Part shown: positions 7,847-17,366 of the stretch, piece after piece
Layout of the letters: every line of letters begins with the position of its first letter
How positions within the stretch are numbered: position 1 is the stretch's first letter
Source of the DNA: Nocardiopsis ganjiahuensis DSM 45031
GTDB lineage: Bacteria; Actinomycetota; Actinomycetes; Streptosporangiales; Streptosporangiaceae
NCBI RefSeq assembly: GCF_000341085.1
Contig: NZ_ANBA01000007.1
Span: 124,001-188,000, forward strand
Length of the DNA: 64,000 nt
Direction of reading: 5' to 3'
Notes under the pieces: generated by a model
The model's input: only the letters and a program-made list of their open reading frames with translations
Told to the model about the DNA's origin: nothing
Databases searched by the model: none
Position numbers and translations under genes: made by a program

Positions 7847-8872
7847 ATGCCCCGCGTCTCCAGGCTGGCCGCGCTCGCCACGGCCGCCCTCCTCCCCCTC
7901 TCCCTCGCCGCCTGTTCCTCCTCGGCCTCCGAAGGCGCCTCCGGGGACTCCGGCGACTGGACCCCCCTCACGATCGAGCACGCGCTCGGCACGACGACCA
8001 TCGACTCCGAGCCGGAGCGGGTCGCCACGGTGAACTGGGCCAACCACGAGGTCCCCCTGGCCCTGGGCGTCGTCCCGGTCGGCATGGCCGCCGCCACCTT
8101 CGGCGACGACAACGACGACGGCGTCCTCCCGTGGGTCGAGGAGAAGCTCCAGGAACTGGACGCCGAGACCCCCGTGCTCTTCGACGAGACCGACGGCATC
8201 GACTTCGAGGCGGTCGCGGACACCCAGCCGGACGTCATCCTCGCCGCCTACTCCGGGCTGACCCAGGAGGACTACGACACCCTCAGCGAGATCGCCCCCG
8301 TCGTCGCCTACCCGGAGACCGCCTGGGGCACCTCCTGGCGCGACACCATCGAGCTGAACAGCGCCGCCCTCGGCATGGCCGACGAGGGCGCCGGGCTCAT
8401 CGCCGAGCTGGAGACCGAGATCGAGGAGGCGGTCGCCGACCACCCGCAGATCGAGGGCTCGTCGGCGATGTTCCTGACCCACGTCGACACCAGCGACCTC
8501 AGCGAGGTCAGCTTCTACACCGTCCACGACACCCGCGCGCTGTTCTTCGAGGACATCGGCCTGACGACTCCCGACAGCGTCGCCACCGCCTCCGCCGAGA
8601 CCGACCAGTTCTCCCTCACCCACAGCGCCGAGCAGGCCGACGCCTTCAACGACGTCGACATCATCGTCACCTACGGCGGCGAGGAGCTGGTGACCTCCCT
8701 CGAGGCCGACCCGCTGCTGTCCCAGATGCCCGCCGTGGAGAACTCCGCCGTCGTGAGCCTGCCCGGTGACAGCCCGCTCGGAACGGCCGCGAACCCGACC
8801 CCGCTGTCGATCTCGTGGGTCCTCGACGACTACCTGTCGCTCCTGGCCGAGGCCGCTGACGGGGCGCAGTGA
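7847..8872 (+). CDS. Iron-siderophore ABC transporter substrate-binding lipoprotein
   Basis: A 341-residue FepB/FhuD-like binding protein. It has a signal peptide with lipobox LAACS and a two-lobed cluster A-II body (IDSEPERVATVNWANHEVPLALGVVPVG near the start, DVIIVTYGG and NPTPLSISWVLDDYL near the end). It is the first gene of an operon of four; its stop overlaps the next start as GTGA. The preceding ribosome site is GAAGGAAACC. It delivers ferric siderophore to the two permeases that follow. A strong IdeR box precedes it. Confidence 0.9.
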   Translation: MPRVSRLAALATAALLPLSLAACSSSASEGASGDSGDWTPLTIEHALGTTTIDSEPERVATVNWANHEVPLALGVVPVGMAAATFGDDNDDGVLPWVEEKLQELDAETPVLFDETDGIDFEAVADTQPDVILAAYSGLTQEDYDTLSEIAPVVAYPETAWGTSWRDTIELNSAALGMADEGAGLIAELETEIEEAVADHPQIEGSSAMFLTHVDTSDLSEVSFYTVHDTRALFFEDIGLTTPDSVATASAETDQFSLTHSAEQADAFNDVDIIVTYGGEELVTSLEADPLLSQMPAVENSAVVSLPGDSPLGTAANPTPLSISWVLDDYLSLLAEAADGAQ

Positions 8873-9912
8873 TCACCCGACAGGCACCCACCGACGCGGG
8901 GGCCGCCACCGTGCGGCCCCCGCGCCGGGGCAGATCCCTCTGGCTGCTCCTCGTCCTGGCCGTCCTGCTGGGGCTCATGTTCCTCTCGGTCGCGGTCGGC
9001 TCCCGCGACGTCCAGTGGGCCGACATCGTCGCCGCCTTCGGCGGTTCGGCCGAGGGCTTCAACGAGGCCGCGGTCGCCAAACGCATCCCCCGGACCCTGC
9101 TCGCCGTGATCGTCGGCGCGGCCCTCGGTGTCTCCGGCGCGGTCATGCAGGGCGTGACCCGCAACCCGCTGGCCGACCCCGGCATCCTGGGCGTGAACAT
9201 GGGCGCCTCGCTCGCCGTCGTGGTGGGCATGGCGTTCTTCGGCCTGGCCACCGCCACCGGATTCATCTGGTCGGCGATCCTCGGCGCCGGGGTGACCGCG
9301 CTGTTCGTGCACGTCATCGGCTCCATGGGCCGGGGCGGCGCGACCCCGCTCAAACTCGCCCTCGCCGGTGCGGCCACCTCGGCAGCTCTGGCGTCGTTCA
9401 TCCGGGCCCTCCTGCTCCCGCGCAACGACATCGCCGACGGCGCCCACTCCTGGCAGATCGGCGGGGTCGGCGGCGGCACGTTCGCGACCATCTCCCACGT
9501 GCTCCCGTTCCTGGTGGTCGGGTTCGTCGTCTGCCTGCTCTCCGCACGCGGGCTCAACCTCCTGGCCCTGGGCGACGAACTCGCCGCCGGGCTGGGCCAG
9601 CGCGTCGCGGCCTCGCGGATCACCGCCTCGGTCGGCTCCGTCGTGCTGTGCGGTGCCAGCACCGCCGTCACCGGGCCGATCGGCTTCGTCGGTCTGGTCA
9701 TCCCGCACATGTGCCGCCTGCTCGTCGGTGTCGACCACCGCTGGCTGCTGCCGTTCTCGGCCCTGACCGGCGCCGCGCTGCTGACCGCGGCGGACGTGGT
9801 CGGCCGCATCGTGGCCCGCCCCGGACAGATCGACGTGGGGATCGTGACCGCCCTGATCGGCGCCCCGTTCTTCATCTACATCGTCCGCCGTCAGAAGGTT
9901 CGTTCCCTGTGA
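8869..9912 (+). CDS. FecCD-family siderophore ABC permease, subunit 1
   Basis: A 347-residue polytopic permease of the FecCD/BtuC family with about ten membrane segments. Family motifs include SGAVMQGVTRNPLADPGILG near residue 95 and GPIGFVGLVIPHMCRLL with the cytoplasmic coupling region after it. It starts at GTG 8869, four bases inside the binding-protein gene, and ends overlapping the second permease start, so the two permeases are probably made in equal amounts and pair as a heterodimer. Confidence 0.9.
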   Translation: MITRQAPTDAGAATVRPPRRGRSLWLLLVLAVLLGLMFLSVAVGSRDVQWADIVAAFGGSAEGFNEAAVAKRIPRTLLAVIVGAALGVSGAVMQGVTRNPLADPGILGVNMGASLAVVVGMAFFGLATATGFIWSAILGAGVTALFVHVIGSMGRGGATPLKLALAGAATSAALASFIRALLLPRNDIADGAHSWQIGGVGGGTFATISHVLPFLVVGFVVCLLSARGLNLLALGDELAAGLGQRVAASRITASVGSVVLCGASTAVTGPIGFVGLVIPHMCRLLVGVDHRWLLPFSALTGAALLTAADVVGRIVARPGQIDVGIVTALIGAPFFIYIVRRQKVRSL

Positions 9913-10943
9913 GCATCTCCACCGTCGAGACCGTCGCACGCGGTCGGGTGCGCCGCGCGCGCCGACGGCACCTCGTGATCGGCGCCCTCGCCGCCCTCAT
10001 CGTCGCCGGTTTCGCCGTCACCCTCATGGTCGGGCAGACCTTCTACCCGCCCGGCGACGTCGCCCGGGTCGTCCTCGGCCAGGACGTCCCCGGGGCCTCG
10101 TTCACCGTCGGACGGCTCCGCCTGCCCCGGGCCGTGCTCGCGATCACCGCCGGGATGTGCTTCGGGCTCGCCGGGGTGACCTTCCAGACCATGCTGCGCA
10201 ACCCGCTGGCCAGCCCGGACATCATCGGTATCAGCGCGGGCGCCAGCGCCGCCGCGACCTTCGCGATCGTGGTGCTCTCCCTGGACGGGGCCGGGGTGTC
10301 GGTCTTCGCGATCGCCGCCGGGCTCGGGGTGGCCCTGGTCATCTACGCGCTGTCGTACAAGGGCGGGGTCTCCGGGACCCGGCTCATCCTCATCGGCATC
10401 GGCGTCGCCGCCATGCTCGACAGCATCACGTCCTACATCCTGGACCGCGCGGCCACCTGGGACTTCCAGGAGGCGATGCGCTGGCTCACCGGCAGCCTCA
10501 ACGGTGCCAGCTGGAACGCGACCCTTCCGGTCGTCGTCGCGCTGGCCGTGCTCGCCCCGATGCTGCTGGGACTGTCCGGAAACCTCTCCGCGCTCCAGCT
10601 GGGCGACGACACCGCCTCGGCGCTGGGCGTGCGCGTGGACCGCACCCGGCTCCTGGCGGTCGTCGGCGCGGTCGGGCTCATCGCCTTCGCCACCGCCGCG
10701 GCCGGCCCGATCGCCTTCGTGGCCTTCCTGTCCGGCCCCATCGCCGCCCGCCTGGTGGGCTCGGACGGGTCCCTGCTCGTGCCCTCCGCGCTGGTCGGCG
10801 CGCTCCTGGTGCTGGTGGCCGACTTCTGCGGACAGTTCCTCTTCGGGACCCGCTTCCCGGTCGGGGTCGTCACCGGCGTGCTCGGCGCTCCCTACCTCGT
10901 CTACCTGATCATCCGCAGCAACCGCGTGGGAGGCTCCCTGTGA
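9909..10943 (+). CDS. FecCD-family siderophore ABC permease, subunit 2
   Basis: A 344-residue partner permease. The family signature appears as GLAGVTFQTMLRNPLASPDI and later GPIAFVAFLSGPIAARLV. The start is GTG 9909, which overlaps the previous stop as GTGA; an upstream frame is open but antisense-like and lacks membrane character. The stop overlaps the ATPase start in the same way. Together with subunit 1 it forms the ferric-siderophore channel. Confidence 0.9.
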   Translation: MSISTVETVARGRVRRARRRHLVIGALAALIVAGFAVTLMVGQTFYPPGDVARVVLGQDVPGASFTVGRLRLPRAVLAITAGMCFGLAGVTFQTMLRNPLASPDIIGISAGASAAATFAIVVLSLDGAGVSVFAIAAGLGVALVIYALSYKGGVSGTRLILIGIGVAAMLDSITSYILDRAATWDFQEAMRWLTGSLNGASWNATLPVVVALAVLAPMLLGLSGNLSALQLGDDTASALGVRVDRTRLLAVVGAVGLIAFATAAAGPIAFVAFLSGPIAARLVGSDGSLLVPSALVGALLVLVADFCGQFLFGTRFPVGVVTGVLGAPYLVYLIIRSNRVGGSL

Positions 10944-11752
10944 CCACGGACCACTCGCTCCTCGTCGAGGAACTGACGCTCGGCTACAAGGACCGCGACG
11001 TCATCGACTCCCTCGACCTCGCCGTCCCGCCCGGCCGGATCACCGCGATCGTCGGTGCCAACGCCTGCGGCAAGTCCACGCTGCTGCGCTCGATGTCGCG
11101 GCTCCTGGCGCCGCGGGCCGGCCGGGTCCTGCTCGACGGGGAGGAGGTCCACCGCATGCAGCCCAAAGCGGTCGCGCGCACGCTCGGACTCCTCCCGCAG
11201 TCGCCGGTCGCACCGGAGGGCATCACCGTGAGCGACCTGGTGGGGCGCGGCAGGCACCCCCACCAGCGGATGCTCGCGCGTTGGAGCAGGCAGGACGACG
11301 AGGCGGTCGCCGAGGCCCTCGAGGCGACGCAGACGGTGGAGCTGGCCGACCGACCCGTCGACGAGCTCTCCGGCGGGCAGCGCCAGCGCGTCTGGATCGC
11401 CATGGCGCTGGCCCAGCGCACGGACCTGCTGCTCCTGGACGAGCCGACCACCTTCCTGGACGTCAGCCACCAGGTCGAGGTCCTGGACCTGCTCACGGAC
11501 CTCAACGCCTCGCGCGGCACCACGATCGTGCTGGTCCTGCACGACCTCAACCTCGCGGCGCGCTACGCCGACCACCTGATCGCGCTCGCCGACGGCAGGC
11601 TCCACGCGGCGGGCCCGCCCGAGCGGGTGCTCACCCCCGAGACGGTGCGGTCAGTGTTCGGGATGGAGAGCCAGATCATCACCGACCCCACCTCGGGCAA
11701 GCCGCTGATGCTGCCCATCGGCAGGCACCACCGCGCGGTTCCGGCGGGCTGA
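10940..11752 (+). CDS. Siderophore ABC transporter ATP-binding protein (FecE/FepC type)
   Basis: A 270-residue ABC ATPase with Walker A GANACGKST (Cys in place of the usual Gly/Ser), signature LSGGQRQRVWIAMAL, Walker B LLLLDEPTTFLD and H-loop LHDLN. The phrase TTFLDVSHQVEVLDLL is characteristic of FepC/FhuC-type ATPases. It closes the iron-uptake operon by GTGA overlap and is followed by a strong terminator hairpin. It probably also serves the orphan binding proteins at 4.3 and 46.9 kb. Confidence 0.92.
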   Translation: MTTDHSLLVEELTLGYKDRDVIDSLDLAVPPGRITAIVGANACGKSTLLRSMSRLLAPRAGRVLLDGEEVHRMQPKAVARTLGLLPQSPVAPEGITVSDLVGRGRHPHQRMLARWSRQDDEAVAEALEATQTVELADRPVDELSGGQRQRVWIAMALAQRTDLLLLDEPTTFLDVSHQVEVLDLLTDLNASRGTTIVLVLHDLNLAARYADHLIALADGRLHAAGPPERVLTPETVRSVFGMESQIITDPTSGKPLMLPIGRHHRAVPAG

Positions 11753-11776
11753 CCGAGGATTTTCCGAGGACCCGTC

Positions 11777-11819
11777 GAGGGGCCCGCACACCCGGTGACA
11801 CCGGGGAAGCGGGCCCCTC
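11777..11819 (+). terminator. Intrinsic terminator after the siderophore uptake operon
   Basis: An 11-bp perfect stem, GAGGGGCCCGC paired with GCGGGCCCCTC, with a 21-base loop, lies 24 bases after the ATPase stop and is followed by TTCGCTG. Confidence 0.75.
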
Positions 11820-11897
11820 TTCGCTGTCCGGAGCCCCTCTCCGGCGCGCAGCCGACGTTGAACCCCGGCGTCCGACCCTCTATCGTTCAAGGATCGC

Positions 11898-11922
11898 ATT
11901 AATCGTTCAATGAACGATTAAT
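11898..11922. promoter_or_regulatory. Perfect 25-bp palindromic operator upstream of the peptide-transporter operon
   Basis: Two 12-base arms, ATTAATCGTTCA and its exact complement TGAACGATTAAT, flank a single A. Extra CGTTCA half-sites lie on both sides (from 11884 and at 11924). This AT-rich island starts 76 bases before the first gene. It is the sort of site bound by a TetR-family dimer; the TetR gene at the end of the same operon is the natural candidate. Confidence 0.75.
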
Positions 11923-11973
11923 CCGTTCAGGGAACGCCAGGACAGTGAGATTCCAGGACACCGAGGGGAAGTC

Positions 11974-13572
11974 ATGCCGCGCTCACCGGGTTCCGCGGGC
12001 AACCCGCCACAGGTCCCGCGCCGGACCGCGCTGCTGGGAGGGGCGGGCGCGTTCGGTGCCGCCGTCCTGCTGCCCGGCTGCGGTTCCTCCGGCAGGGACG
12101 AGGCACCACCGATCCCGGAGGGGGCGGCCACCGGGACCACCGCCGACGGCGGGGTGCTGAGGATGGCACGACCGCCCGCCTCCCAGGCCGAGACGCTCGA
12201 TCCGGCCAGCTCGCTGTCGGCCTACGAGTACCTCGGAGCGCTGTACAACCGGCTGGTCAGGATGGACGAGTCCGGTCAGGTCACCCCCGACCTCGCCACG
12301 GAGTGGGAACCGAGCGAGGACGGCTCCACCTGGACCTTCCGGCTGCGCGACGGGGTCACCTTCCACGACGGCACGCCGTTCACCTCCGCGGACGCCGCCT
12401 ACACCCTGCGCCGCATCGTGGACCCCGGCCTCGCCTCACCCCAGGGCACCGTGCTCGAGCCCCTGATAGACCCGAACGGACTCGGCACCCCCGAACCAGG
12501 TGTCCTGGTGGTCGGGCTCAAGGAACCCAACTTCGAGTTCCCCGCGCTGCTGACCAGCTATCACTGCTATGTCATCCCCGAGGACAGCGGCGACACGATC
12601 GGACGGAGCGGCATCGGAACGGGGCCGTTCCGGCTCGACACCTTCTCACCGGGCGGCCGGGGCCGGGTCGTCGCCAACGGTGACCACTGGGAGGGCCCGC
12701 CCGTCCTGGACGCCGTCGAGATGTTCGCGATGACCGACATCCAGGCCCGCGTCAACGCGCTGATGGCCGGACAGGTCGACCTCGTCTCCCAGACCAACCT
12801 GGACTTCGCCACCGCCCGCGTGGTGGGGGCCTCCGAACGGGCGACCATCGCCCGTTCGGTCAACGCCCAGTGGTACGTCCTGCCGATGCTCACCACCGCG
12901 GAGCCGTTCACCGACCCCCGGGTGCGCAGGGCCATGAAACACGCCTACGACCCCCGGCTCGTGATCGACGTCGCCCTCCAGGGCACCGGTGTGGTCGGCA
13001 ACGACAACCCCGTCCCGCCCGACACCCCCTACTGGACCGACCACGCGCTCGAACACGACCCCGACCGGGCGCGCGCCCTGCTCGCCGAAGCGGGCCACGA
13101 GAACCTGCGGGTCGACCTCTACACCTCCAGCTACGACCCGGTCTTCACCCCGATGGCGCTGGCCTACCGCGACTCGGTGGCCGAGGCCGGTATCGACGTC
13201 ACCGTGCGCAACGCCTCGGCCGACTCCTACTACACACAGATCTGGATGCAGCGGCCCCTGATGGCCACCTACTGGTACACCGGCCGCCCCGCCGACCAGC
13301 TGCTCAACCAGGTCTTCCGCAGCGGCTCCTCCTACAACGAGACCGCCTGGTCCAACGCGGACTTCGACACCCTCCTCGACGACGCCCGCCGCACCGCCGA
13401 CGAGGACCGCCGCCGCACCCTCTACCAGGACGCCCAGCTCCTGGTCGTCGAGGAGGGCGGCGCGATGACACCGATGTTCGCCGACCGCCTGGTGGGCCTG
13501 TCCCGGGACGTCCTCAACTACCGCGAGTACGGGTTCGAGTTCGACTACCTCAACATCGGATTGAGGCCCTGA
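11974..13572 (+). CDS. Peptide/nickel-type ABC transporter substrate-binding protein (SBP family 5)
   Basis: A 532-residue extracellular solute-binding protein of the DppA/OppA/NikA family. The N-terminus has a twin-arginine signal (PRRTALLGGAGA) and a lipobox LLPGC, so it is probably an exported lipoprotein. Typical motifs include PDLATEWEPSEDGSTWTFRL and VTFHDGTPFTSADAAYTL in the first 130 residues. It opens an operon with two permeases, a fused double ATPase, a hydrolase and a TetR regulator. The ligand cannot be read from sequence; a peptide, acylated amino acid or beta-lactam-like amide is plausible given the CocE-type hydrolase. Confidence 0.9.
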   Translation: MPRSPGSAGNPPQVPRRTALLGGAGAFGAAVLLPGCGSSGRDEAPPIPEGAATGTTADGGVLRMARPPASQAETLDPASSLSAYEYLGALYNRLVRMDESGQVTPDLATEWEPSEDGSTWTFRLRDGVTFHDGTPFTSADAAYTLRRIVDPGLASPQGTVLEPLIDPNGLGTPEPGVLVVGLKEPNFEFPALLTSYHCYVIPEDSGDTIGRSGIGTGPFRLDTFSPGGRGRVVANGDHWEGPPVLDAVEMFAMTDIQARVNALMAGQVDLVSQTNLDFATARVVGASERATIARSVNAQWYVLPMLTTAEPFTDPRVRRAMKHAYDPRLVIDVALQGTGVVGNDNPVPPDTPYWTDHALEHDPDRARALLAEAGHENLRVDLYTSSYDPVFTPMALAYRDSVAEAGIDVTVRNASADSYYTQIWMQRPLMATYWYTGRPADQLLNQVFRSGSSYNETAWSNADFDTLLDDARRTADEDRRRTLYQDAQLLVVEEGGAMTPMFADRLVGLSRDVLNYREYGFEFDYLNIGLRP

Positions 13573-14531
13573 TGCTGTTCTACGTCACGAGAAGACTGCT
13601 GTCCGCGGTCGTCACCGTCCTGCTCGCATCGGTCATGGTCTTCGCCGCCGTGCAGCTGCTGCCGGGCGACGTCGCCACCCAGGTGCTCGGCCAGGACGCC
13701 ACCCCCGAGGCCGTGGCGGCCCTGCGCGACCAGATGGACCTGAACCGCCCCGCCGTCCTGCGTTTCCTGGACTGGATCGCCGGTGTGGTCCGGGGCGACT
13801 TCGGGGTCTCCCTGGTCTCCGGCGAAGCGGTGGCCGGGACGCTCTGGCTCCATCTGCGCAACACCATGCTGATCGCGGTGGCCACCGTGGCGGTCGCCGT
13901 CACCTCCTCCATCGTGCTGGGCGTGCTCGCCGGCCTGTACCGCGACCGCTGGCCGGACACCGTGATCTCCACCCTCACGCTGATCGGCATGAGCGTCCCG
14001 GAGTTCGTCGTGGCGACCCTGCTCGTGCTCGCCCTGTCCATCACGGTCCCCGTCCTGCCCGCCGTGGTCCTGGACGAGGCCTCCGCGCCCGTGGCCGACC
14101 TGCTGCCCGCGATCGTGCTGCCCACCGTCGCGCTGTCCGTCGTGATGACCGCCTACATCGTGCGTATGACCAGGACCAGCGTCATCGACGTGATGGCCGG
14201 CGAGTTCGTCACCACCGCCCGGCTCAAGGGCATCGGCACCGCGCGGGTGGTGGTGCGCCACGCCCTGCCCAGTGCCCTGCTGCCCACCCTCAACGTGATC
14301 GCCATGAACGTCGCCTGGCTGGTCGGCGGCGTCGCCGTGGTGGAGAACGTCTTCAACTACCCGGGCGTCGGCCAACTGATGCTGGAGGCCGTGCACAACC
14401 GCGACCTGCCGGTCCTCCAGGCCATCGCCGTGGTCAGCGCGGTCGTGTACGTCCTGTGCAACCTCGCCGCGGACCTCGGGGCGATGGCGCTCAACCCGCG
14501 CCTGCGCACCGGTGAGAGGAGCACCCGATGA
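13572..14531 (+). CDS. Peptide-type ABC permease, DppB-like
   Basis: A 319-residue permease of the BPD_transp_1 family with six membrane segments. The N-terminal MLFYVTRRLLSAVVTVLLAS segment and GDFGVSL motif are typical of DppB/OppB. The EAA-like coupling loop reads EFVTTARLKGIGTARVVVRHALPSALLP. The ATG overlaps the binding-protein stop by one base and the gene ends in an ATGA overlap with the DppC-like gene. Confidence 0.92.
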   Translation: MLFYVTRRLLSAVVTVLLASVMVFAAVQLLPGDVATQVLGQDATPEAVAALRDQMDLNRPAVLRFLDWIAGVVRGDFGVSLVSGEAVAGTLWLHLRNTMLIAVATVAVAVTSSIVLGVLAGLYRDRWPDTVISTLTLIGMSVPEFVVATLLVLALSITVPVLPAVVLDEASAPVADLLPAIVLPTVALSVVMTAYIVRMTRTSVIDVMAGEFVTTARLKGIGTARVVVRHALPSALLPTLNVIAMNVAWLVGGVAVVENVFNYPGVGQLMLEAVHNRDLPVLQAIAVVSAVVYVLCNLAADLGAMALNPRLRTGERSTR

Positions 14532-15439
14532 GCGACCCCAGCCAGAACCGGGCCGGAGACGGCGGGCAGGGGGCCGGGCCCGCCCCGGCCACCGGAGCCC
14601 TGCGGCGGACCCTGCGATCGCTGACCCGGTCCACCCCGGCCATGGTCGGCCTGGGCCTGGTCGCCCTGCACGTCCTGCTGGCCCTGTTCGCGCCACTGCT
14701 CACCCCGTACTCACCCACAGCCAACACCCCGGACCAGGCGCTCCTCGGTCCGGGTGCCGACCACTGGGCGGGCACCGACGCCCTGGGCCGCGACGTGCTC
14801 ACCCGCGTGCTCTACGGCGGGCAGTACGCGCTCGTCGTCTCCTTCGCCGCGACGGCGTGCGCCGTCGCCCTCGGCACCCTCCTGGGCTGCGTCACCGCGC
14901 TGCGGGGCGGTTGGTTCGACGACGCCCTGATGCGCGTGCTGGACGCCGTCCTGGCGATCCCGCCGATCCTGGCCCTGCTGGTGGTCGTCACCGTGCTCGG
15001 CGCAGGACCGGCGGTGATCGTCCTGGCGGTGACGATCGTCTACGCGCCCCAGGTGGTCCGCGTGGTCCGCGCCGCCGCCCTGGGCGTGGCCCCGCTCGAC
15101 TACGTCACCGCGGCCCGGGCACGCGGTGAGCGCACACTCCCGATCCTCGTGCGCGAGGTCCTGCCCAACATCGTGAACGTGGTCGCCGTGGAGTTCGCGA
15201 TGCGCGCCTCCTGGGTGGTCCTGCTCATCAGCTCGCTGTCGTTCCTGGGCTTCGGCGCCAACCCGCCGACCCCGGACTGGGGGCTGATGGTGTCGGAGAA
15301 CCGGACCGCCATGGTCGTGGTGCCGTGGGCGAGCCTGGCCCCCATCCTGGCCCTGGCCACCCTGGTCGTCGGGCTGAACCTGTCCGCCGACGGCCTGTCC
15401 AAGGCCTGGGGCGTCGACCGCGTGAAGGAGAGCTCGTGA
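14528..15439 (+). CDS. Peptide-type ABC permease, DppC-like
   Basis: A 303-residue partner permease with the OppC-type N-terminal segment and the motif GADHWAGTDALGRDVLTRVLYGGQ. The coupling loop is DYVTAARARGERTLPILVREVLPNIVN. It overlaps both neighbours by four bases (ATGA before, GTGA after). Together with the DppB-like subunit it makes the membrane channel. Confidence 0.92.
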   Translation: MSDPSQNRAGDGGQGAGPAPATGALRRTLRSLTRSTPAMVGLGLVALHVLLALFAPLLTPYSPTANTPDQALLGPGADHWAGTDALGRDVLTRVLYGGQYALVVSFAATACAVALGTLLGCVTALRGGWFDDALMRVLDAVLAIPPILALLVVVTVLGAGPAVIVLAVTIVYAPQVVRVVRAAALGVAPLDYVTAARARGERTLPILVREVLPNIVNVVAVEFAMRASWVVLLISSLSFLGFGANPPTPDWGLMVSENRTAMVVVPWASLAPILALATLVVGLNLSADGLSKAWGVDRVKESS

Positions 15440-17307
15440 GCACCGCTGACCGACCCACCACAGCCGACCGGCGCACCGACGCCGCCTCCCGCGAACCGGT
15501 GGTGCGGGTGGACCGCCTCTCCGTGGCCTACCGGTCCGGCGGAGCCGACGTGACCGTCGTGCGCGAGGTGTCCTTCGAGGCCGCCGCCGGGGAGACCGTG
15601 GCCGTGGTCGGGGAGTCCGGCAGCGGCAAGTCCACCGTCGCCGGGACCCTGCTGGGGCACCTGCGGCACGGCTCCCGGGTCACCGGCGGCCGGGTCGAGG
15701 TGGCCGGCCGCGACGTACTCGCCCTCGACGCCCGCGGTCTGCGGAACCTGCGCGCCACCGACGTCGCACTCGTGGGCCAGAACGCGGGGAACGCGCTCAC
15801 TCCGTCGATGCGGATCGGGCGGCAGATCGAGGAGTCGCTGCTGCCCCTGGGCCTGCCCCGCGGCCAACGGCAGGAGCGGGTCCGTTCCCTGGTCGCCAGG
15901 GTCGGGCTGCCCGACCCCGTGGGTATCGTCCGCCGCTACCCGCACCAGCTCTCCGGCGGACAGCAGCAGCGCGTGGCGATCGCCATGGCCCTGGCGGCCG
16001 AACCGCGCGTACTGGTCCTGGACGAGCCCACGACCGCGCTGGACGTGGTCACCCAGGCCCGCATCCTCGACCTGGTCGCCGGACTCAGCGACGAACTCGG
16101 CCTGACCTCGGTCCTGGTCAGCCACGATCTCGGCGTCGTGGCGCGGATGGCGGACCGGGTGGTCGTCATGCGCGAGGGCGAGGTCGTGGAATCCGCCGGC
16201 ACCACCGCCCTGTTCACCGCCCCCGAGCACGCCTACACGCGGCACCTGCTCGCCAGCGTGCCCCGGATCTCCGACCACGGCCTGGCCGAGGTCGGAGAGG
16301 ACGGCACCCGCACCGTACGCGCGCGCCGACCCGTACCGGACGGGGCGCCCGAAGTGGTGTCCATGCGCGACGTCACCATCGACTACGGGTCCCACCGCGC
16401 CGTGGACGGGGTCACCCTCGGTCTGCGCCGCGGAGAGGTCCTCGCTCTGGTGGGGGAGTCCGGCAGCGGCAAGTCGACCCTGGCCTGGTCCCTGGCCGGA
16501 CTGCGCCCGCCCACCTCGGGGACCATGCGCCTGTTCGGCGACACCGGCGACGGAGCCGGGGACGACCTCGCCACCGGGGCGCGGGGCCGGCCCCTGGACG
16601 TCCGGCGCCGGATCCAGCTGGCCTTCCAGAACGCCGATACCTCGCTCAACCCGCGGCGCATCGTGCGCGACGCGGTGCGCAGACCCCTCCGGTTCTTCGG
16701 ACTCGCCGACCGCTCCGGGGTCGACGGCCGCGCACACGAGCTGATCAGGGACGTCGCCCTGGATCCGGCACTCTCCGACCGGTTGCCCGAACAGCTCTCC
16801 GGAGGTCAGCGCCAGCGCGTGGGCATCGCCCGCGCCCTGGCCGGAGACCCGCGTGTGGTCGTCGCCGACGAGGTCACCACCGCGCTCGACGTGTCGGTCC
16901 AGGCATCGGTCCTGGCGCTCCTGGACGACCTGCGCGCCCAACGGGACCTGGCGTTCGTCTTCATCAGCCACGACCTGGCCGTCGTCCGCGGCATCGCCGA
17001 CCGGGTGGCGGTCATGCGTGAGGGCCGCGTGGTCGAGGAGGGGCCGGTCGACGCCGTCTTCAACGGGCCCAACCATCCCTACACCAGTCGCCTCATGGCA
17101 GCGGTCCTGGAACCGGAACCGGTCGGGGGCGGGGGAACCGCTTCGGTTCCCGAAGAGGCGCGCCCTCTCACCGGGGCCTCGGAGGAGGTGCCTGCCGGGT
17201 CGCCCGAGGGGGCGGACGACCCCGACTGGATCGACCTGGGCGGGGGCCACCGCATCCGCCGCTGGGACCCCGACGCCCCTGACGGCGCCATTGCCGACGC
17301 CACCTGA
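15436..17307 (+). CDS. Fused double ABC ATPase of the peptide transporter (DppD-DppF-like)
   Basis: A 623-residue protein holding two complete ABC domains in tandem, doing the work of separate DppD and DppF. Domain 1 has GESGSGKST, LSGGQQQRVAIAMAL and LVLDEPTTALD; domain 2 has GESGSGKST, LSGGQRQRVGIARAL and VVADEVTTALD. Both carry the oligopeptide-ATPase tail (HAYTRHLL and HPYTSRLM). GTG 15436 overlaps the DppC-like stop. The C-terminal 60 residues are acidic, Pro/Gly-rich and probably disordered. Confidence 0.92.
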   Translation: MSTADRPTTADRRTDAASREPVVRVDRLSVAYRSGGADVTVVREVSFEAAAGETVAVVGESGSGKSTVAGTLLGHLRHGSRVTGGRVEVAGRDVLALDARGLRNLRATDVALVGQNAGNALTPSMRIGRQIEESLLPLGLPRGQRQERVRSLVARVGLPDPVGIVRRYPHQLSGGQQQRVAIAMALAAEPRVLVLDEPTTALDVVTQARILDLVAGLSDELGLTSVLVSHDLGVVARMADRVVVMREGEVVESAGTTALFTAPEHAYTRHLLASVPRISDHGLAEVGEDGTRTVRARRPVPDGAPEVVSMRDVTIDYGSHRAVDGVTLGLRRGEVLALVGESGSGKSTLAWSLAGLRPPTSGTMRLFGDTGDGAGDDLATGARGRPLDVRRRIQLAFQNADTSLNPRRIVRDAVRRPLRFFGLADRSGVDGRAHELIRDVALDPALSDRLPEQLSGGQRQRVGIARALAGDPRVVVADEVTTALDVSVQASVLALLDDLRAQRDLAFVFISHDLAVVRGIADRVAVMREGRVVEEGPVDAVFNGPNHPYTSRLMAAVLEPEPVGGGGTASVPEEARPLTGASEEVPAGSPEGADDPDWIDLGGGHRIRRWDPDAPDGAIADAT

Positions 17308-17366
17308 CACCGCGCGCCGCGAACCGGCGCCGCACACCGAACACCACACAGTACGAACGGGGGAGC